Source of the DNA: Flavobacteriaceae bacterium
GTDB taxonomy: Bacteria > Bacteroidota > Bacteroidia > Flavobacteriales > Flavobacteriaceae
Length of the DNA: 7,066 bases
Direction: 5' to 3'
Assembly: GCA_003511845.1 (NCBI GenBank)
Contig: DOIV01000289.1
Location: 1-7,066, forward strand
This document shows positions 5,913-7,066 of the stretch, piece after piece (within the stretch, counting starts at the first letter, position 1; every line of letters starts with the position of its first letter). Position numbers and translations under genes: made by a program. The notes under the pieces were generated by a model. The model was not told the DNA's origin. It saw only the letters and a program-made list of their open reading frames with translations, and did no database searches.

Positions 5913-7046
5913 ATGAAATTACAAAAAACATTCTTTATTATTCCTTTTATTTTCTTAATTTTTGCCTGCAAGCAAGAAAAAAAAGAAAATAAAATTATTA
6001 AAACTAAACCTTTAATAAAATACGCTAAAGGATTTGAAATTCAGAAATTTGAAACTTATAAAAAATTAATTATTAGCTCACCTTATCCCAATGCAACTAA
6101 AGCTATTGAATATATTTTAATTCCAAAAGGAAAAGAAATTCTATCAACATTAAAAGGTGAAAAAATCATCAGAACTCCTATTGAAAAACTGGTAGTTACT
6201 TCAACCACACATATACCTATGCTTGAATTATTACACCAAGAAACTAGTTTACTTGGGTTTCCAAACCTTCAGTATATATCATCTGAAAAGACTCGTAAAC
6301 TGATTACTGATGGAAAAATTAGAGAACTAGGCAATGAACAAGACATCAATACTGAAGTGCTAATAAACCTACAACCAGAAATTATTATTGGCTTTGCAAT
6401 GAATAGTAACAATAAAGCATTTTTAGCTATTGAAAAAATGGGTATCCCCGTACTCTTAAATGGCGATTGGCTCGAAAAAACTCCATTAGGTAGAGCAGAA
6501 TGGCTAAAATTCTTTGCCGTACTATTTAATAAAGAAGCTGTAGCTGATTCTATTTTTAATACCATTGAAAAGGAATATAATAACGCTGTTACCATTGCAA
6601 AAAAGTCAACCACAAAACCGACTATACTTTCTGGTTCTATCTTTAAAGACATCTGGAATTTACCTTCTGGAGAAAGTTTTATGGCTCAATATTTAAAAGA
6701 TGCAAACACAAATTACCTTTGGTCAGGTACCAAAGGAAAAGGAAGCTTATCGCTTAGTTTTGAATCCGTTTTCGACAAAGGTCAACATGCTGATTTCTGG
6801 TTAGACTCAGGAATTTACACTAGCTTTACAGAATTAGAAGGAGCAAATCAGCACTATACTAAATTCAAAGCATTCCAAACTAAAAACATTTTTTCTTTTG
6901 CTCATCAAAAAGGTGAAAATGGCGGATTGCTTTATTATGAACTCGCCCCTACTCAACCACACATTATATTGAAAGATATTATTAAAGCGGTGCATCCTGA
7001 ATTATTACCTGAGTATGAACCTTATTTCTTAGAAAAACTTAAATAA
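5913..7046 (+). CDS. btuF: BtuF-like cobalamin ABC-transporter substrate-binding lipoprotein
   Basis: A 377-residue lipoprotein (signal peptide, lipobox IFAC with C19). The residues after the cysteine, KQEKKE, lack the acid-rich surface-export signal seen in the BtuG-like protein, so it should stay facing the periplasm. From about residue 90 it follows the class-III (Peripla_BP_2) binding-protein fold: EKLVVTSTTHIPMLELL (91-107) opening lobe one, RELGNEQDINTEVLINLQPEIIIG (137-160), the linking helix after GIPVLLNGDWLEKTPLGRAEWLKFFA (177-202), and lobe two ending LKDIIKAVHPELLPEY (353-368). It is longer than E. coli BtuF because of an N-terminal extension (about 20-85) typical of Bacteroidetes relatives. 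It would pass corrinoid from the outer-membrane receptor to a BtuCD-type importer. The fold is clear; cobalamin as ligand rests on the adjacent riboswitch and receptor. A heme or siderophore ligand is the main alternative. Confidence 0.83.
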   Translation: MKLQKTFFIIPFIFLIFACKQEKKENKIIKTKPLIKYAKGFEIQKFETYKKLIISSPYPNATKAIEYILIPKGKEILSTLKGEKIIRTPIEKLVVTSTTHIPMLELLHQETSLLGFPNLQYISSEKTRKLITDGKIRELGNEQDINTEVLINLQPEIIIGFAMNSNNKAFLAIEKMGIPVLLNGDWLEKTPLGRAEWLKFFAVLFNKEAVADSIFNTIEKEYNNAVTIAKKSTTKPTILSGSIFKDIWNLPSGESFMAQYLKDANTNYLWSGTKGKGSLSLSFESVFDKGQHADFWLDSGIYTSFTELEGANQHYTKFKAFQTKNIFSFAHQKGENGGLLYYELAPTQPHIILKDIIKAVHPELLPEYEPYFLEKLK

Positions 7047-7066
7047 ATACGTTATTTTATAATATA

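Noticed and set aside
6269..6652. 127-codon open frame on the - strand
   Set aside because: Antisense shadow of btuF; no recognisable motif or separate start context.

Overview
The window looks like chromosomal DNA of a low-GC marine-type Flavobacteriaceae or related Bacteroidetes bacterium. The clues are the strongly A+T-rich codon use, genes mostly without Shine-Dalgarno sites, TAnnTTTG-type promoter elements, Bacteroidetes-style lipoproteins, and a TonB-dependent receptor paired with a surface lipoprotein. No phage, plasmid, tRNA, rRNA or CRISPR signal was seen.

Left block (1-2389, all + strand): a tightly packed probable operon. A possible 3' end of an upstream gene overlaps a YihY/BrkB-type inner-membrane protein (26-943). 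That gene overlaps an exported DUF2147 protein (940-1365). Next comes an exported thioredoxin-fold protein whose CxxC site is replaced (1369-1833), then a lipoprotein c-type cytochrome (1877-2389). The cytochrome is interrupted by an in-frame TAA three codons before its CxxCH heme site, so it is probably a pseudogene.

Convergent gap (2390-2683): a perfect 36-bp palindrome that can act as a bidirectional terminator, then a roughly 210-bp non-coding element with inverted ends and possible TAA target duplications (MITE-like). The element ends exactly at the stop codon of the next gene.

Right block (2684-7046): a vitamin B12 uptake locus. On the - strand, a promoter, a class-I cobalamin riboswitch (about 5602-5805) and a ribosome-site hairpin precede a BtuB-like TonB-dependent receptor (3739-5553) and, 5 bp later, a BtuG-like beta-propeller surface lipoprotein (2684-3733). 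Divergently on the + strand, with its own short leader and no riboswitch, is a BtuF-like substrate-binding lipoprotein (5913-7046). The inferred route is: BtuG captures corrinoid at the cell surface, BtuB carries it through the outer membrane using TonB, and BtuF hands it to an inner-membrane ABC importer probably encoded outside the window. High B12 should shut down the receptor/lipoprotein pair through the riboswitch.

The most interesting points are a REP-like palindrome carried inside the riboswitch's P6 arm, a consistent L5-L13 kissing-loop model that would hide a GGAGG site, the broken cytochrome, and the thioredoxin-fold protein without catalytic cysteines.
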